In this document: in pieces, positions 37,701 to 46,172 of the stretch
Layout: each line of letters starts with the position of its first letter
Numbering within the stretch: position 1 is the stretch's first letter
DNA from: Flavobacterium sp. 90
Lineage (GTDB): Bacteria; Bacteroidota; Bacteroidia; Flavobacteriales; Flavobacteriaceae
Assembly (NCBI RefSeq): GCF_004339525.1
Contig: NZ_SMGE01000001.1
Location: forward strand, 620,001-684,000
Direction: 5' to 3'
DNA length: 64,000 nt
The notes under the pieces: model-generated
What the model was told of the DNA's origin: nothing
Databases searched by the model: none
What the model saw: only the letters and a program-made list of their open reading frames with translations
Position numbers and translations under genes: made by a program

Positions 37701-38133
37701 TTAAAAATCCTCGTCTTTGAATTAAATGATAAAAAATCCGACCTATTTCTTCTAAAGATAATTTCTCCTTCAATGCTTTTTGACGCAATTCATAAGGATT
37801 CATAGCAAACCAAGTTGCTAATTTTTCAGAAGGGAATTGTTTAGTTTGTTTCCAATCTTCAAAATCTTTGGTGTTTATTGGACACATATTGTTTTCTGAA
37901 AGTGATTTTAGTAATACTTTCTTTCTTAGCTTTCGTCTAAAAAACTGACGTCGAACTCCTCTTGCTCCTGTTCGACTTGCATTCTTAGATATCTCGTTAT
38001 CGCCATCACCAAGATTCTCAACCCCCATTGGAAAAATTCTACTTCCAATCCCTAAAATTTTATTTAATTTATCGTCAATTAATGCCCAACCTATCGAGTT
38101 AGTTCCTAAATCTAATCCTAAAATCTTTGCCAT
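34759..38133 (-). CDS. cas9: CRISPR-associated endonuclease Cas9, compact type II-C
   Basis: 1124 residues, compact for a Bacteroidota type II-C Cas9 (often ~1400). RuvC-I: MAKILGLDLGTNSIGWALI with Asp8. Arg-rich bridge helix RRQFFRRKLRKK. RuvC-II: IKVEMARDLKISKS with Glu569. HNH: IEHIHPWSRS with His647, and NNKTLCYADENRRKGDK supplying the Asn. RuvC-III: HRHHAIDALVMA with His786 and Asp789. All nuclease residues are intact, so it should cut both strands of target DNA using crRNA and tracrRNA. It is oriented toward the array, opposite to cas1-cas2, with a toxin-antitoxin pair between it and the array. The tracrRNA gene is divergent, ~100 bp upstream. Confidence 0.97.
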   Translation of the reverse strand: MAKILGLDLGTNSIGWALIDDKLNKILGIGSRIFPMGVENLGDGDNEISKNASRTGARGVRRQFFRRKLRKKVLLKSLSENNMCPINTKDFEDWKQTKQFPSEKLATWFAMNPYELRQKALKEKLSLEEIGRIFYHLIQRRGFLSNSRKGGSDDGAIFKGNAKEGKIGIDDTLESIEGKTLGSYLYEIYPKENQPFQDGLERIRNRYTTRKMYIDEFELIWEKQSEFHSVLNYDLKTIFGGRKQDNYTEDGILFHQRPLRSQKHLVGNCSFEPSKTKCPISAIPVEMFRIWQWVNTVEYNGKKISEEEKAKLVEQLLSFDKIEFKKLRKAIGKESAEFKFNYKDDDKIVGTHTISNLSNKKFFGKKWFDFSDKEQEDIWHVLYFFDSKSNLKEYAIKNWEFTEEQAIAISKFNVKDGYASLSRKSIGNILPFLKQGYTYDVAVVMGGIKNSFSNKWQNDTVENNQKQLDLVDNVEAIIRSKISGGFIDTIKDLLRKEFQFNEKQLKKLYHHSATIDSLILLEKLPTGKQADKDIQGIRNPIVITALFELRKLVNELIEEHGQLDEIKVEMARDLKISKSQRNKIRRDQKRLERENDRVKKEVEKYVRVSHDNILRFKLWEECKQTCPYTGVVIPVTKLFTGEIQIEHIHPWSRSLNDSFNNKTLCYADENRRKGDKTPFEFYGNDELDWISRKERALKLFSDTKEYPNAYQKFKRFVQQKFDDDFSSRQLNDTRFISKEASSYLTQICKKVNVSPGQMTANLRQKWGLNTVLNDENAKTREDHRHHAIDALVMACGKTNYLQELSKWNRYNRNYDLKDFPMPWETFRFDAEKAVDKILISHKRISNDITIRYTKVEKNGKTYINKGVAARGQLHKETVFGKRNFNGDEAFHVRKSIDSLTTEKQLEKVVDEVIRKLIHKRIQELGGFVKGAIPANTFFIVDESGVKQPQIFLPNKNGNPVPILKVRMKENISGAEKLKDNVNQWVNPRNNHHVLIYKDEKGNLKEEVVTFWTVVERKRKGFPTYQLPADGSKIIATLHINDMFLLGLNEDEINWVIPDYEILRDSLYRVQKLTSGDYFFRKHKSSTITDDDYKQIRGFGEGKTGWFTFNPIKVKISVSGKIFKM

Positions 38134-38221
38134 ATTTCTTAAATTTAATCTGCACGGAATTTACTATAAAAAAAATTAAGACAATTACGGTTTTCCTTTT
38201 TCTACCATAATACTTTTTCTA

Positions 38222-38229
38222 TATATTTG
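38222..38229 (+). promoter_or_regulatory. tracrRNA promoter (TAnnTTTG)
   Basis: TATATTTG fits the Bacteroidota -7 consensus and lies about 7-10 bp before the expected RNA start, just ahead of the anti-repeat. Confidence 0.7.
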
Positions 38230-38235
38230 TGACTG

Positions 38236-38322
38236 ATTAAAATTTCTAATCTTTAATCTTATCACAATAAGGCTATATGCCGTAGATGAAAATCTTTAGT
38301 CCTGCTTCGGTGGGACTTTTTT
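38236..38322 (+). ncRNA. tracrRNA
   Basis: The anti-repeat (38241-38268; TTTCTAATCTTTAATC followed by TTATCACAAT) has 16 uninterrupted pairs with the crRNA repeat plus a CACAAT/GTTGTG stem after a bulge. Next come a short GGCTATATGCC hairpin and an 8-bp terminator hairpin (AGTCCTGC-TTCG-GTGGGACT) with six T. This is the type II-C tracrRNA layout. It matches the minus-strand crRNA direction and is required for crRNA processing and Cas9 loading. Confidence 0.9.
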
Positions 38323-38323
38323 G

Positions 38324-38939
38324 TTATCTTTAAGAATTACAAATCCCTCAACTATCTTTGAAATAGGTAATACCTGAAATAAAGAAGTTATATTTTTAGT
38401 TATTTTCTCTCCCTTTTTACTTGGTATTATCCAATAAAGAAGACATGTATAAGCTAATGGAGAAATACAAAAAAAGTAATCTCTAAGAAAACCAAGTTAT
38501 GATATAATATATTGCCTGATAGTAAATCAGACTTAAAATCAATTTATAAAACTTGTAGAAATTATATTTGTCAGACCCATTATGCTTATAATACAATCAT
38601 CTGAATCTGAGTCCAAAATAATTGACCTTTCATTACCAAATATTATTAATACCTCTAAAACTTGTGGCTGATTCATAATTTCCATAGATACCACCCTCTT
38701 GTCCCTGCCAATAATACCAAAATTGAAGTTGGAAACTAAAGAGATACATTCTTTAACCATCATTGCCTTTGAAGATAATATGGGTTTCCGTAAATCATCC
38801 AGTACGCTTTTAAGCGATATCAATGGCGTACTTCGCGAAGATCAAGATCTTAATTTTAGCTTTTTTCATCTTGAAAAGGACATTAATAATAGAAAAGGTA
38901 AAAAATATAACTATCATTAAATTGCTATGTTACTTATTT
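38324..38939. other. Intergenic stretch between tracrRNA and receiver gene
   Basis: No recognised gene. A 94-codon minus-strand frame (38539-38823, MISLKSVLDDLRKPILSSKA) is open but overlaps open frames on the other strand and matches no family I know; it may be a decayed reading frame. Confidence 0.35.
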
Positions 38940-39386
38940 TTAAACAGAAATAATAAAAGATTCCAGTACAGGCAGCTTAAATTCTTCTTTCCTATACATT
39001 TCTATTACTTTATGCAACAATGATTTCAAATCCTTAAAAGTTATGGGCTTCACAATATAGGCATTTGCTCCCAATCCAAAAGTACTTATAATGCCATCTT
39101 CATTTGCAGGTGTAGAATAAATCGCGACTACAGGTATATTATTAAAATTAATATTTTTACGGATTTGCTGTAAGGTTTCAAAACCCGAGAGTACAGGCAT
39201 ATTAAGATCCAGAAAAACAATGTCTGGTGAATCAAGATCTGTATTATAAAGCCGTTTTAAAAGTTCACTGCCATTTTTAAAAAACTCGACTGAAATTTTA
39301 AAATGCAGCTCGGTGACAGCGTCAGCAAAAAATTGTCTATCATCCTTGTCATCCTCTGCCAATAAAATTTTAATATTTTCATTCAT
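38940..39386 (-). CDS. Single-domain response regulator (receiver, CheY-like)
   Basis: 148 residues, a stand-alone REC domain. Acidic pocket ILLAEDDKDD, phosphoacceptor Asp in DIVFLDLNMPVLSGFE, conserved Ser/Thr region VVAIYSTPAN and Lys in ANAYIVKPIT. No output domain. It is divergent from a large histidine kinase (39763) and resembles the receiver at 41732. Such Rcp1-type regulators relay phosphate from phytochrome-like or PAS kinases. Confidence 0.93.
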   Translation of the reverse strand: MNENIKILLAEDDKDDRQFFADAVTELHFKISVEFFKNGSELLKRLYNTDLDSPDIVFLDLNMPVLSGFETLQQIRKNINFNNIPVVAIYSTPANEDGIISTFGLGANAYIVKPITFKDLKSLLHKVIEMYRKEEFKLPVLESFIISV

Positions 39387-39762
39387 CTTTTCATTCTGGT
39401 TTAGATCATCAAATGTAAGGTATTAAAAAACAGGAGTTGGCAGTATTTAAAAAAACTATCTCATTGACCCAGAACCAGATCTAATTTGAGTTTGCTATAC
39501 ACTAGATTTAAATCTCAACATAGCCCGAAGATCTGTTCTATTATCATAACCTTTGTATTATCTATACGTTTACAGGATAAATCAGGTATTTTATTGAGTA
39601 ATATTCATTACATTCGCCAAGCTGCCTCAATATACTTCCTGGGTATATTATATGTTAAGGTAAACATTATCATTATTGAATATCAAGGTTTAATTACAAC
39701 TAAAATATCGGTGCTTTTCCAGCAAATTACTGCCAGTATTTTCTAATACAAATCCGCTTTAC
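39387..39762. other. Divergent intergenic region between receiver and kinase
   Basis: No gene with coding character. Likely holds promoters for both directions; a near-consensus TAACCTTTG (around 39549) could serve the kinase operon. Confidence 0.4.
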
Positions 39763-41721
39763 ATGAGCAACGCAGAAAAAAAAGAGGGAAAAGAACTTAC
39801 TGGTGTCAACAAAACAAAACACATTGATTCCCAAAAAGAAGATCAATATGCTAAGGAGCTGAACATCGCTAAAAAAGAACTGCTTTTCCAGCATGTTGAA
39901 AAACAGAAAAGAGCTGCTGAATTAATCATAGCCAATATAGAACTTGATTATCAAAAAGATGAGAAAGAAAAAAGGGCTGATGAACTCCTTATTGCCAATG
40001 AGGAACTTATCTATCAAAATTCTGAAAAAGAAAATCGGGCAGATGAACTCATTATCGCAAATAAGGAACTGATCTATCAAAATAGTGAAAAGGAAAACCG
40101 AGCATCAGAACTCGTTATTGCCAATAAAGAGCTGGCGTTTCAAAATAAAGAAAAAGAAAAACGTGCAGCCGAACTCATCATTGCCAATAAGGAACTTATC
40201 TATCAAAACGCAGAAAAGGAAAATCGCGCATCGGAACTTATTATTGCCAATAAAGAATTAGCTTTTCAAAATAAAGAAAAAGAAAAACGTGCTGATGAAC
40301 TGCACATTTTAAACGAGCAGCTCAGAGCCAAAGAGCAGCAACTAAGCAATCATATCCATGCCATTGCCGTTTCGAATGCTTCCATAGAATTTGATCTTGA
40401 GGGCAATATTTTAAATGCCAATGAAAATTTCCTTGAAATTATGGGATACACGATCAATGATCTGAAAGGAAAACACCATAGTCTTTTTGTAGATAAAGTG
40501 TATGCTGCATCTTCGGATTACAAACTTTTCTGGAACGATTTAAAGAGAGGAATCTATCAAAAAGATGAATTTAAACGAATTGGAAAACAGGGCCAAATCG
40601 TATGGCTTCTTGGAAGCTACAATCCCATTTTGGACATTGCCGGAAAACCATACAAAATATTAAAACTTGCCACGGATGTAACATTGGCAAAGACACAATT
40701 CCTTGAATTGGCTCTACAGGCTAAAGAAAAAGAAAATCGTGCCTCCGAACTCATAATCGCCAATAAAGAGCTGGCCTTTCAAAATACTGAAAAAGAAAAG
40801 CGCGCCGCAGAACTTATTATCGCCAATAAAGAACTTGCATTTCAAAGTAAGGAAAAAGAAAAGCGTGCTGCTGAACTTATTATAGCTAATAAAAAATTAG
40901 CATTGGAGACCATCCAAAAAGAGAAAAGAAAAGCTGAAAAAGAAAAGGCTGCTGCGGCACTTATTGTTACTAACAGAGAATTAGCCTATCAGGAAAAAAG
41001 AGGTAAAGAACTTTTTCTGGCCAACAGCGAACTCAAAAAAGCACAGGAAGAGTTGGAAGCTTTCTCCTACTCAGTTTCTCATGATTTAAGAGCCCCTATC
41101 AGGGCTATTAATGGCTATACGCAAATCTTACTGGAAGATCACGCGACCAATATTGATGACGATGGTCAAAGAGTACTTCAGTCTGTTATACATAATTCCA
41201 GAAAGATGGGACTGCTAATTGATGACCTGCTGGCTTTTAGTAAATTGGGGCGTAAACAGGTAAGTACTGAAACCATCAATATGGCCTCTTTACTTAATGG
41301 AGTCATTAGTGAAATTGGGGTTGACAATAGCAGCAAAATTCCAGTATTCGAGATTGAATCCATTGCGTATGCCAACGGAGATCCGGCACTGATAAAACAA
41401 GTATGGATTAATCTTATTTCCAATGCCATTAAATATTCTCAATATAAACCGGAAATCCGAATTAAAATTACTTCTTTTCCTAAAGAGGATAATATCGTGT
41501 ACTGTGTAAAAGACTTCGGTGCAGGTTTTGACATGGAATATTATGATAAACTCTTTGGTGTCTTTCAGCGCCTGCATTCACAGGAAGAATTTGACGGAAC
41601 GGGCATTGGTCTGGCAATAGTACAAAAAATCATAAACCGTCATCATGGAACGGTATGGGCAGAGTCAGAATTAGATCAGGGAGCAACTTTTTACTTCAGC
41701 CTTCCTATTATTAATATTTAA
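39763..41721 (+). CDS. PAS sensor histidine kinase with 21-residue coiled-coil repeats
   Basis: 652 residues, no membrane helix, so cytoplasmic. About seven copies of a 21-residue (three-heptad) unit, e.g. EKEKRAAELIIANKELAFQN, precede a PAS domain (~200-310: SIEFDLEGNILNANENFLEI and QIVWLLGSYNPILDIAGKPY). About four more copies follow, then HisKA (SYSVSHDLRAPIRAINGY, phospho-His) and HATPase_c (NLISNAIKYSQ, DFGAGFDMEYYD, GTGIGLAIVQKI). It probably signals through the receivers next to it. The near-identical repeats on both sides of the PAS domain are unusual and suggest expansion by recombination. Confidence 0.92.
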   Translation: MSNAEKKEGKELTGVNKTKHIDSQKEDQYAKELNIAKKELLFQHVEKQKRAAELIIANIELDYQKDEKEKRADELLIANEELIYQNSEKENRADELIIANKELIYQNSEKENRASELVIANKELAFQNKEKEKRAAELIIANKELIYQNAEKENRASELIIANKELAFQNKEKEKRADELHILNEQLRAKEQQLSNHIHAIAVSNASIEFDLEGNILNANENFLEIMGYTINDLKGKHHSLFVDKVYAASSDYKLFWNDLKRGIYQKDEFKRIGKQGQIVWLLGSYNPILDIAGKPYKILKLATDVTLAKTQFLELALQAKEKENRASELIIANKELAFQNTEKEKRAAELIIANKELAFQSKEKEKRAAELIIANKKLALETIQKEKRKAEKEKAAAALIVTNRELAYQEKRGKELFLANSELKKAQEELEAFSYSVSHDLRAPIRAINGYTQILLEDHATNIDDDGQRVLQSVIHNSRKMGLLIDDLLAFSKLGRKQVSTETINMASLLNGVISEIGVDNSSKIPVFEIESIAYANGDPALIKQVWINLISNAIKYSQYKPEIRIKITSFPKEDNIVYCVKDFGAGFDMEYYDKLFGVFQRLHSQEEFDGTGIGLAIVQKIINRHHGTVWAESELDQGATFYFSLPIINI

Positions 41722-41731
41722 AACAAAAAAA

Positions 41732-42172
41732 ATGAATTACGACGACATTGAAATTTTATTTGCAGAAGATAGTATGGATGATGCTTTACTGACCATACGG
41801 GCATTAACCAAAAGTGGTTTTACAAACAAACTGCTTCATGTAAAAGACGGTGCTGAAGCACTTGACTTTATCTATTGCCGTGGCATTTATGCCGATAGAA
41901 ATCCTAAAACACACCCAAAACTATTTCTATTAGATCTTAAGATGCCCAAAATATCTGGTATGCAGGTACTTGAAAAAATTAAGAGTGACCCTGATTTCAA
42001 ATCAATCCCGGCGGTGATCCTTACCTCTTCTCAGGAAGATCCGGATATTGCCAAATGTTATGATCTGGGAGCCAACAGTTATATCGTAAAACCGGTGGAC
42101 AGTAATAATTTTTTCAATGCTATTAAGGAAATGGGCATGTACTGGATGATCCTAAGCCAGCCTTCTCTATAA
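41732..42172 (+). CDS. Single-domain response regulator (Rcp1-like receiver)
   Basis: 146 residues. Acid pocket EILFAEDSMDDALL, phosphoacceptor Asp in LFLLDLKMPKISGMQ, VILTSSQEDPD and NSYIVKPVDS. It has the insert DGAEALDFIYCRGIYADRNP typical of Rcp1-type receivers paired with HisKA kinases. It starts 10 bp after the kinase stop and is its likely first phosphate acceptor. Confidence 0.94.
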   Translation: MNYDDIEILFAEDSMDDALLTIRALTKSGFTNKLLHVKDGAEALDFIYCRGIYADRNPKTHPKLFLLDLKMPKISGMQVLEKIKSDPDFKSIPAVILTSSQEDPDIAKCYDLGANSYIVKPVDSNNFFNAIKEMGMYWMILSQPSL

Positions 42173-42226
42173 GATTCCGCTTGATTGGCTGTTTCTCATC
42201 TTCTCACTTATAATTGCTCAATAAAA

Positions 42227-43450
42227 ATGAAGGAACAAATTAAGATTTTAATACTTGAGGATAATAGCTCGGATGCAGATTTAATACTGCGACAGCTCTA
42301 CAAGTCAGGGATGAACTTTTTATCGAAAACTGTTGAAACACGGAAAATGTTTGAAAAGGAACTTGAAAATTTCTCCCCGGACATCATTTTATCGGACTAT
42401 TCCTTACCAACATTCGATGCCGTTTCAGCCTTTGGCCTGGTCAAAATCAAAAAACTTAATACCCCTTTTATTATAGTTTCCGGAACTATTGGCGAAGAAA
42501 ATGCAGTACAACTTTTAAAAGATGGAGTGACTGATTTTGCTTCTAAGAGCAACCTGATGACTTTACCACAAAAAGTGGTTCGGGGAATCAAAGAAGCTCA
42601 AGATAGCCTGGAAAAAAAAGAAATTCTGGAGAAACTAAAAACACAGACTGCCGCATTGATTATAGCAAACGAAGAACTTAAATTTCAAAATAACGAAAAA
42701 GAAAAAAGGGCTATTGAACTACTAAATGCAAACAAAGAATTGCTTGCCTTTAATTTTATTTCCAGTCATGACCTTCAGGAACCGCTGCGTAAAATTCAAA
42801 CCTTTATTTCCAGAATTATGGAAAATGAAGCAGAAAACATGAGTGAAGCCGGTAAGAATAATATGGAACGCATACAGGTATCGGCTACCAGAATGAGACA
42901 GCTAATAGAGGATTTACTGGCTTTTTCACGTGTAGGGAATACGGCACAAAATTACGAAATGAATGATTTGAAAATCATAATTGAAGATGTAAAATCAGAT
43001 TTAAAAGATAGTATTAAACAAAAAAAGGCAACAATTGATATTATTGAACTTGTACCCGTAAATATTATAACATTCCAATTTCGACAGCTTATTTATAACT
43101 TAATAAGTAATGCTCTTAAATTTTCACGTCCTGATCTGGCTCCACACATTAGCATTCAAGCCACTATCCTAAACCATACTAACTCTAAATTGGATGGCCT
43201 GAGTTCAAAGCTGTTAAATTGTAATTATTGGAATCTAAGTTTTAAAGACAACGGAATTGGATTTGAAACTGAATTCAATGACTTGATATTTGTAATGTTT
43301 AAAAGATTACATCACCGTGATCAATATGCAGGTACCGGAATAGGACTTGCAATCGTAAAGAAAATTATTGACAACCATAACGGAATTATAACTGCAAAAG
43401 GCATTTTAAACCAAGGAACTACTTTTGAGATTTTTATTCCGCTGCTATAA
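42227..43450 (+). CDS. Hybrid receiver-histidine kinase
   Basis: Start taken at 42227 (MKEQIKILILEDNSSDADL), since the receiver domain begins directly; an upstream TTG start would add 14 residues. About 407 residues. N-terminal REC (Asp in PDIILSDYSLP, LKDGVTDFASKS), one coiled-coil unit like those of the 39763 kinase (NEEKRAIELLNANKELL-type), HisKA (FISSHDLQEPLRKIQTF) and HATPase_c (NLISNALKFSRP, DNGIGFETEFND, GTGIGLAIVKKI). It forms a phosphorelay with the two neighbours. No DNA-binding output exists in the set, so the target of the relay lies elsewhere. Confidence 0.92.
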   Translation: MKEQIKILILEDNSSDADLILRQLYKSGMNFLSKTVETRKMFEKELENFSPDIILSDYSLPTFDAVSAFGLVKIKKLNTPFIIVSGTIGEENAVQLLKDGVTDFASKSNLMTLPQKVVRGIKEAQDSLEKKEILEKLKTQTAALIIANEELKFQNNEKEKRAIELLNANKELLAFNFISSHDLQEPLRKIQTFISRIMENEAENMSEAGKNNMERIQVSATRMRQLIEDLLAFSRVGNTAQNYEMNDLKIIIEDVKSDLKDSIKQKKATIDIIELVPVNIITFQFRQLIYNLISNALKFSRPDLAPHISIQATILNHTNSKLDGLSSKLLNCNYWNLSFKDNGIGFETEFNDLIFVMFKRLHHRDQYAGTGIGLAIVKKIIDNHNGIITAKGILNQGTTFEIFIPLL

Positions 43451-43485
43451 AAATCAGATCCTATGCCAGCAAAAATGACTGGAAA

Positions 43486-43725
43486 ATGGATAAATTGACC
43501 ATTCTTTTTCAGTCTAAAAGAATCATTAGGCTAAGAGTAAATTGCTCAGCTAATTTTACTTTAGTAAGAGTGGTTTCAGAAACTAAAAAACGATTGATTA
43601 TCACAGTCAATGAAATAGAAGATATTGCTTATCATTTGGGTCTTAAAAATACCACAAGATTTACAAGGCTTTTCAAAAAATAAGCAAGAATGTCTCCATT
43701 AGATTTTAGACAATCTTTGAACTGA
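43486..43725 (+). pseudogene. AraC-type HTH regulator remnant
   Basis: ETKKRLIITVNEIEDIAYHL and GLKNTTRFTRLFKK match the C-terminal HTH of AraC regulators. An in-frame TAA follows, then the expected family ending ARMSPLDFRQSLN up to 43725 in the same frame. Both the N-terminal part and the stop-free 3' end are lost, so the gene is dead. Confidence 0.7.
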
Positions 43726-43807
43726 TTTCTTCAATCGAGGGCTATAGACTAATCTGTAGAATGCTTCATATTAAAAAAAACGAGCATCTAAATTACAAGT
43801 GTAAACC

Positions 43808-43948
43808 GATATTACTTATCTTTACAATATAATAATTTAAATACGCTGAAGTTAGGTGACCCTATAGGTGACCCTTACTTAAATAGTATATCGTAACCCC
43901 TTGTATTTACTGGGATTGACATAAAACCAGCGGAACCTCTTTCTCCGC
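43808..43948 (+). repeat. Island end repeat R3 with tRNA-Ser-type att core
   Basis: Aligns with R2 across its length; contains GGTGACCCTATAGGTGACCC, a direct repeat of GGTGACCC. It ends in CCTCTTTCTCCGC (43936-43948), identical to R2 and to the tRNA-Ser 3' end. It marks the junction between the CRISPR-Cas segment on the left and the TIR-cluster segment on the right. Confidence 0.75.
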
Positions 43949-43980
43949 CAGTAGAAGTTTCAAAAGAAACTTTAAAAGTC

Positions 43981-44015
43981 AAAAGCCTTTAAACACTAGT
44001 GTTTAAAGGCTTTTT
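43981..44015 (+). terminator. Palindromic terminator next to R3
   Basis: AAAAGCCTTTAAACAC with GTGTTTAAAGGCTTTT forms a perfect palindrome ending in T5. Its place mirrors the terminator at 28631. Confidence 0.8.
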
Positions 44016-44210
44016 CGTTTTTACACACTTTTCAAAAAGCACATGTTTTATCAAAGAATGGTGGCACAATTAGTGACCCACTTTTTTTGAGATCGTTTTT
44101 CTCAAAATTGGACCACTAAAACAAAAGAATTCCCCGGGAATTCCCTGCTGTTAATGGACTCTCTTAAAATTATTAATTCAATTTGATTATTAATTTTAAA
44201 ACTAGATAAC

Positions 44211-45439
44211 ATGTTAAAAACAATTTTTCTGCTAAAATCTGGCAGAGTTAATCGCGACGGAGAAAGCTCTATTATCCTAAGACTTTCTTATAAAAACAAA
44301 ACAATCACAATCGCCTCGGGAAAATATATCTCGAAAGAAAAATGGATCCAGACAAACCATCTGAAAAATACACTTAAGGCGGAAAAAGAAAAGGTAATAA
44401 AAAGCTCTCTTGATCTCATGCAGCTTAATGCCGAAAAGAAGTTTACAGAACTTTTCCGAATTGATCCTGACGTTGATCTGGAATTGCTAAAAGCTGAACT
44501 TACAGGAAAAGTCAAAATCGGCCAGCCTCAAGGTCCGACCATAATTGAGATTATGGATACATACAACATATTATATTCTTCACCAAAAGAGTAAATACTG
44601 GAGAGCGAGCACCCGCTTCACTGCAGAAGTATAAAAGAGTAAAAGATTTACTTTTGGATTTCATCAATAGTGACTATAAAAAGGAAGATATACCTGCATC
44701 TGAGCTATCAAGCTCGTTTGTCTTTAAACTGGAACAGTACCTTAAATATGAGAGCAGTTTTAAAGAGCGGACAGTTATTAAAAACAATTCGGTGGTAAAA
44801 TATATGAAAATGTATAAAACTGCCTGCAATTACGCCATTAAAATGGATTTGATCATAAAAAACCCATTCAATATTTATGACGGAAGGCTAAGCGTAAAAG
44901 ATGCAGTCTTCCTAACTCAGCTGGAACTGAATACAATCGAGAATAAAATATTCTCAACTCCCCGTCTTGAAAAGGTCACGGATATATTTCTTTTTAGCTG
45001 CTATACTGGCTACGCCCCTGTCGATGCCTTGGAGCTGACCGAAAGAAATTTATCAGAAGATTCGACAGGAAATTTATGGATTATTACCAGCAGAGCCAAA
45101 ACCGCTATAAGAGCTAATGTTCCGATACTGCCAACCGTTGAGAAAATTATTTCTAAATATAAAAACCAGCAGAAAGGTCTTATCCCGAAAATATCCAATC
45201 AGAAAATGAATGCTTATCTTAAAGAAATCGTCGATGTCTGCAGCATAAACAAACATCTTACATGGTATGTTGCCAGATATACTTTCGCTACCACCGTAAC
45301 TTTAGGAAACGGAGTAAGACTAGAAAATGTATCTGAGATGATGGGTCATACCAACACTAAACAGACGCAGCATTATGCAAAGGTTTTGGATGTTAATATA
45401 ATGGAAGATATGGAGAAACTTAAATCTAAATTTAAGTGA
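44211..45439 (+). pseudogene. Tyrosine recombinase/integrase, frameshifted
   Basis: Two frames together align with the intact integrase at 28951. The first (44211-44594) ends early at NILYSSPKE; one missing base near 44575-44580 explains the break, because the next frame reads FFTKRVNTGERAPASLQKYK, matching the paralogue. The second part runs to 45439 (an internal Met at 44654 could start a 261-residue product). In the catalytic domain the His of ARHTF is replaced by Tyr (ARYTF, codon 45278). GHTNTKQTQHYAKV with the Tyr nucleophile remains. The element it served can no longer excise itself. Confidence 0.93.
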
Positions 45440-45451
45440 TATTTTTTTAGG

Positions 45452-45484
45452 AAAGGGGTTCCTGAATTTGGAACCTCTTTTGAA
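45452..45484 (+). terminator. Terminator after the broken integrase
   Basis: AAAGGGGTTCC pairs with GGAACCTCTTT (one G-U) around TGAATTT, followed by TTT. Confidence 0.7.
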
Positions 45485-45564
45485 ACTTTAATCAAATTTA
45501 AAACGAGAATCAAGGGATTATTTGTTGGACATATAAATAAACCGAAATGAACCCTACAAAAAAA

Positions 45565-45603
45565 CATGTGAATTGTGTCCGCAGCGCGGACACAATTCAC
45601 ATG
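45565..45603. repeat. Long triloop palindrome H1
   Basis: CATGTGAATTGTGTCCGC, loop AGC, then its exact complement: an 18-bp perfect stem with a 3-nt loop. Core AATTGTGTCCGC is shared with H3 and H4. Confidence 0.85.
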
Positions 45604-45656
45604 AACAAAAAAGTTATATTCCTTTTAGTTTTTTTTACTGAATAAAGATTATCCAA

Positions 45657-45679
45657 ATCTCTCAACACTGTTGAGAGAT
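45657..45679. repeat. Triloop palindrome H2 (shorter, different sequence)
   Basis: ATCTCTCAAC, loop ACT, GTTGAGAGAT: a perfect 10-bp stem with a 3-nt loop. Same shape as H1/H3/H4 but a different sequence. Confidence 0.7.
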
Positions 45680-45797
45680 ATCAGCTAGACAGAGACTTTC
45701 TGTTTGCAGATGAAGAATATAAGTTTCAGCTCGAAAAAACAATGACATGTATATTCAACAGCAATCTTCAAATTGTATAAATCTATTCTTCCTAAAC

Positions 45798-45836
45798 TTT
45801 TCTAATTGCGTCTGCAGTGCGGACGCAATTAGAAAA
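45798..45836. repeat. Long triloop palindrome H3
   Basis: TTTTCTAATTGCGTCTGC, loop AGT, GCGGACGCAATTAGAAAA: 18-bp stem with one G-T pair. The core AATTGCGTCTGC is a variant of the H1 core; the mismatch keeps pairing, which suggests selection on structure. Confidence 0.85.
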
Positions 45837-46080
45837 ATAAATAAAATTCCCAAATAAGCGTCATAATAATACTGGAATTGCTACAGTTTTGCAATAGAAG
45901 TTAAGACGTAATTTCACTGATTTTCAACAGTTTTAACTTTGTGGTAGCATGGTGGCTTCATACATTTTCAAATACTTAAACCTTAGCAAAGACAGTACAT
46001 CATATGCTCAGGTTCAAAAACGCATACGCCATTTGAAGCATAAAAATTGCTTTATCTCCCAATTAATTATTCTTTAATTT

Positions 46081-46109
46081 CAATTGTGTCTACAGTGTAG
46101 ACATAATTG
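46081..46109. repeat. Long triloop palindrome H4
   Basis: CAATTGTGTCTAC, loop AGT, GTAGACATAATTG: 13-bp stem with one G-T-type pair, ending 64 bp from the stop of the last TIR gene. 45440-46172 has no protein gene beyond these palindromes. Confidence 0.85.
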
Positions 46110-46172
46110 GGTTATTGATTTGTTATTCTACTGACGCAAAAAATTGATTTATTTCTCATTTTTGAAGTTTTT

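Noticed and set aside
38539..38823. 94-codon minus-strand frame as a gene
   Set aside because: No family, no promoter, overlapping open frames; kept only as a note in the gap entry.
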